From Rhypophila decipiens (taxonomy: Eukaryota > Ascomycota > Sordariomycetes > Sordariales > Naviculisporaceae): a DNA stretch of 64,000 nt. Numbering within the stretch: the stretch's first letter is position 1; each line of letters opens with the position of its first letter. The position numbers and the translations under genes were made by a program. Positions 63,421 to 64,000 of the stretch are shown here, in pieces. The stretch spans positions 1-64,000 of the forward strand of contig MU858177.1 of the NCBI GenBank assembly GCA_033297075.1. Direction: 5' to 3'. The notes beneath the pieces were generated by a model that was not told the DNA's origin, searched no databases, and was given only the letters and a program-made list of their open reading frames with translations.

Positions 63421-64000
63421 ATGGCATTTCTCGGAGGCCTTATGTACGCCATTGTGGTCTTACTTGGCTACTCGATCATCAAGGTCTGTATTTTGATCAT
63501 GTTCTCTTACCATATTTACCCTAAGGACTTTATCAGTGTCAATGCTGACTAACTTTTCTGCCGTAACACAGAGAATCGCAATCGCCCGACGATCCCCCCT
63601 CCGCCTCGTCCCCGGGCCATGGCACACGCTCTACACACCCACAGTATCACAAACCCATCGGTTCCTAGGAACAAAGACTTGTTACATTGCCTCACTGCAT
63701 GCGAAATACGGACCGACAGTTCGTATCGAACCGAACCAGGTGTCTTCCTCGGATCCAGCAAACTGGGAATCCATGCACCGAATGGGATCTGGATTTCGAA
63801 AGGCAGCTTTTCATGAACGGTTTCGCGTGGGCAAAGAACATATACTCTTCAGTATTGTCGATGTGCGGAAACATGCTGCGAGGAGGAGATTGTTTGCTAG
63901 GTCGTTGACCAAAGAGAATGTGAGGAGGAATTGGGAAGGTGCTGTCAAGCGTCGTGTTGAGCTTGCGGTTAGCTTGATCAAGAAAGAGATGACCGACAGT
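63421..64000 (+). CDS. cytochrome P450, N-terminal part, cut by window edge
   Basis: Exon 1 (63421-63483) encodes a membrane-anchor start, MAFLGGLMYAIVVLLGYSII. After an 88-nt intron (GTCTGT donor, ACACAG acceptor) exon 2 runs from 63572 to the edge, giving 164 residues so far. LRLVPGPWHTLYTPTV is the proline-rich hinge. KYGPTVRIEPNQVSSSDPANWE, GSGFRKAAFHERF and DVRKHAARRRLFARSLTKENV are the N-terminal beta-sheet and C-helix regions of fungal group I P450s, with the R of the HxxRRR haem-propionate contact. The haem loop is beyond the window. It is a microsomal monooxygenase of unknown substrate; no frame break is seen. Confidence 0.88.

Overview
The window comes from a filamentous ascomycete (Pezizomycotina). 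The evidence is split genes with short introns of about 54-140 nt (GTRAGT-type donors, CTRAC-like branch points, YAG acceptors), tRNA genes with introns after position 37, a Zn2Cys6 regulator, HET and NACHT/ankyrin non-self-recognition genes, GH7 and AA9 lignocellulose enzymes, and a pogo/Fot1-type transposon. I cannot name the species. Exon boundaries were inferred from splice signals plus continuity of family motifs.

Layout. 1-319: left-cut pogo/Fot1-like element. 967-10904: five genes that look like an aromatic-acid catabolic cluster: Gfo/Idh/MocA (Gal80-like) oxidoreductase, dihydroxybenzoate-type decarboxylase, aldehyde dehydrogenase, cytochrome P450 and salicylate-hydroxylase-like FAD monooxygenase. 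Together they could turn an aromatic aldehyde or alkyl aromatic into a salicylate or dihydroxybenzoate and then a catechol; no ring-cleavage gene is in view. 11294-16314: an ankyrin gene, a 296-bp MITE, and a NACHT-ankyrin gene with three lesions. 17923-25770: P450, secreted aspartic protease, a 22-bp minisatellite, an F-box protein and a sterol-methyltransferase-like protein. 25927-26035: tRNA-Met with intron.

28238-35611: a TATA-driven 86-aa protein, a large metallo-beta-lactamase-fold protein, a cysteine-rich surface protein and an unknown protein. 36731-39812: AA9 LPMO followed by a secreted PQQ-type quinoprotein. 40494-44474: a zinc-ligand-rich unknown protein and an AflR-like Zn2Cys6 regulator, convergent. 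44475-49312: gene-poor stretch with a small foldback element. 49313-59553: ankyrin protein, small membrane protein, HET protein, two unknown or secreted proteins, and a secreted protein with a VldE/ARB_07466-like (predicted peptidoglycan-acting) C-terminus. 60460-61935: GH7 cellulase with a predicted GPI anchor. 62199-62288: intron-bearing tRNA, most likely Ala(CGC). 63421-64000: 5' part of another P450.

How genes may work together. The first cluster is a plausible catabolic unit. AA9, quinoprotein and GH7 fit plant cell-wall attack, with the quinoprotein a candidate LPMO electron donor. The ankyrin, NACHT and HET genes fit a vegetative-incompatibility or innate-immunity repertoire, at least one member of which appears broken.
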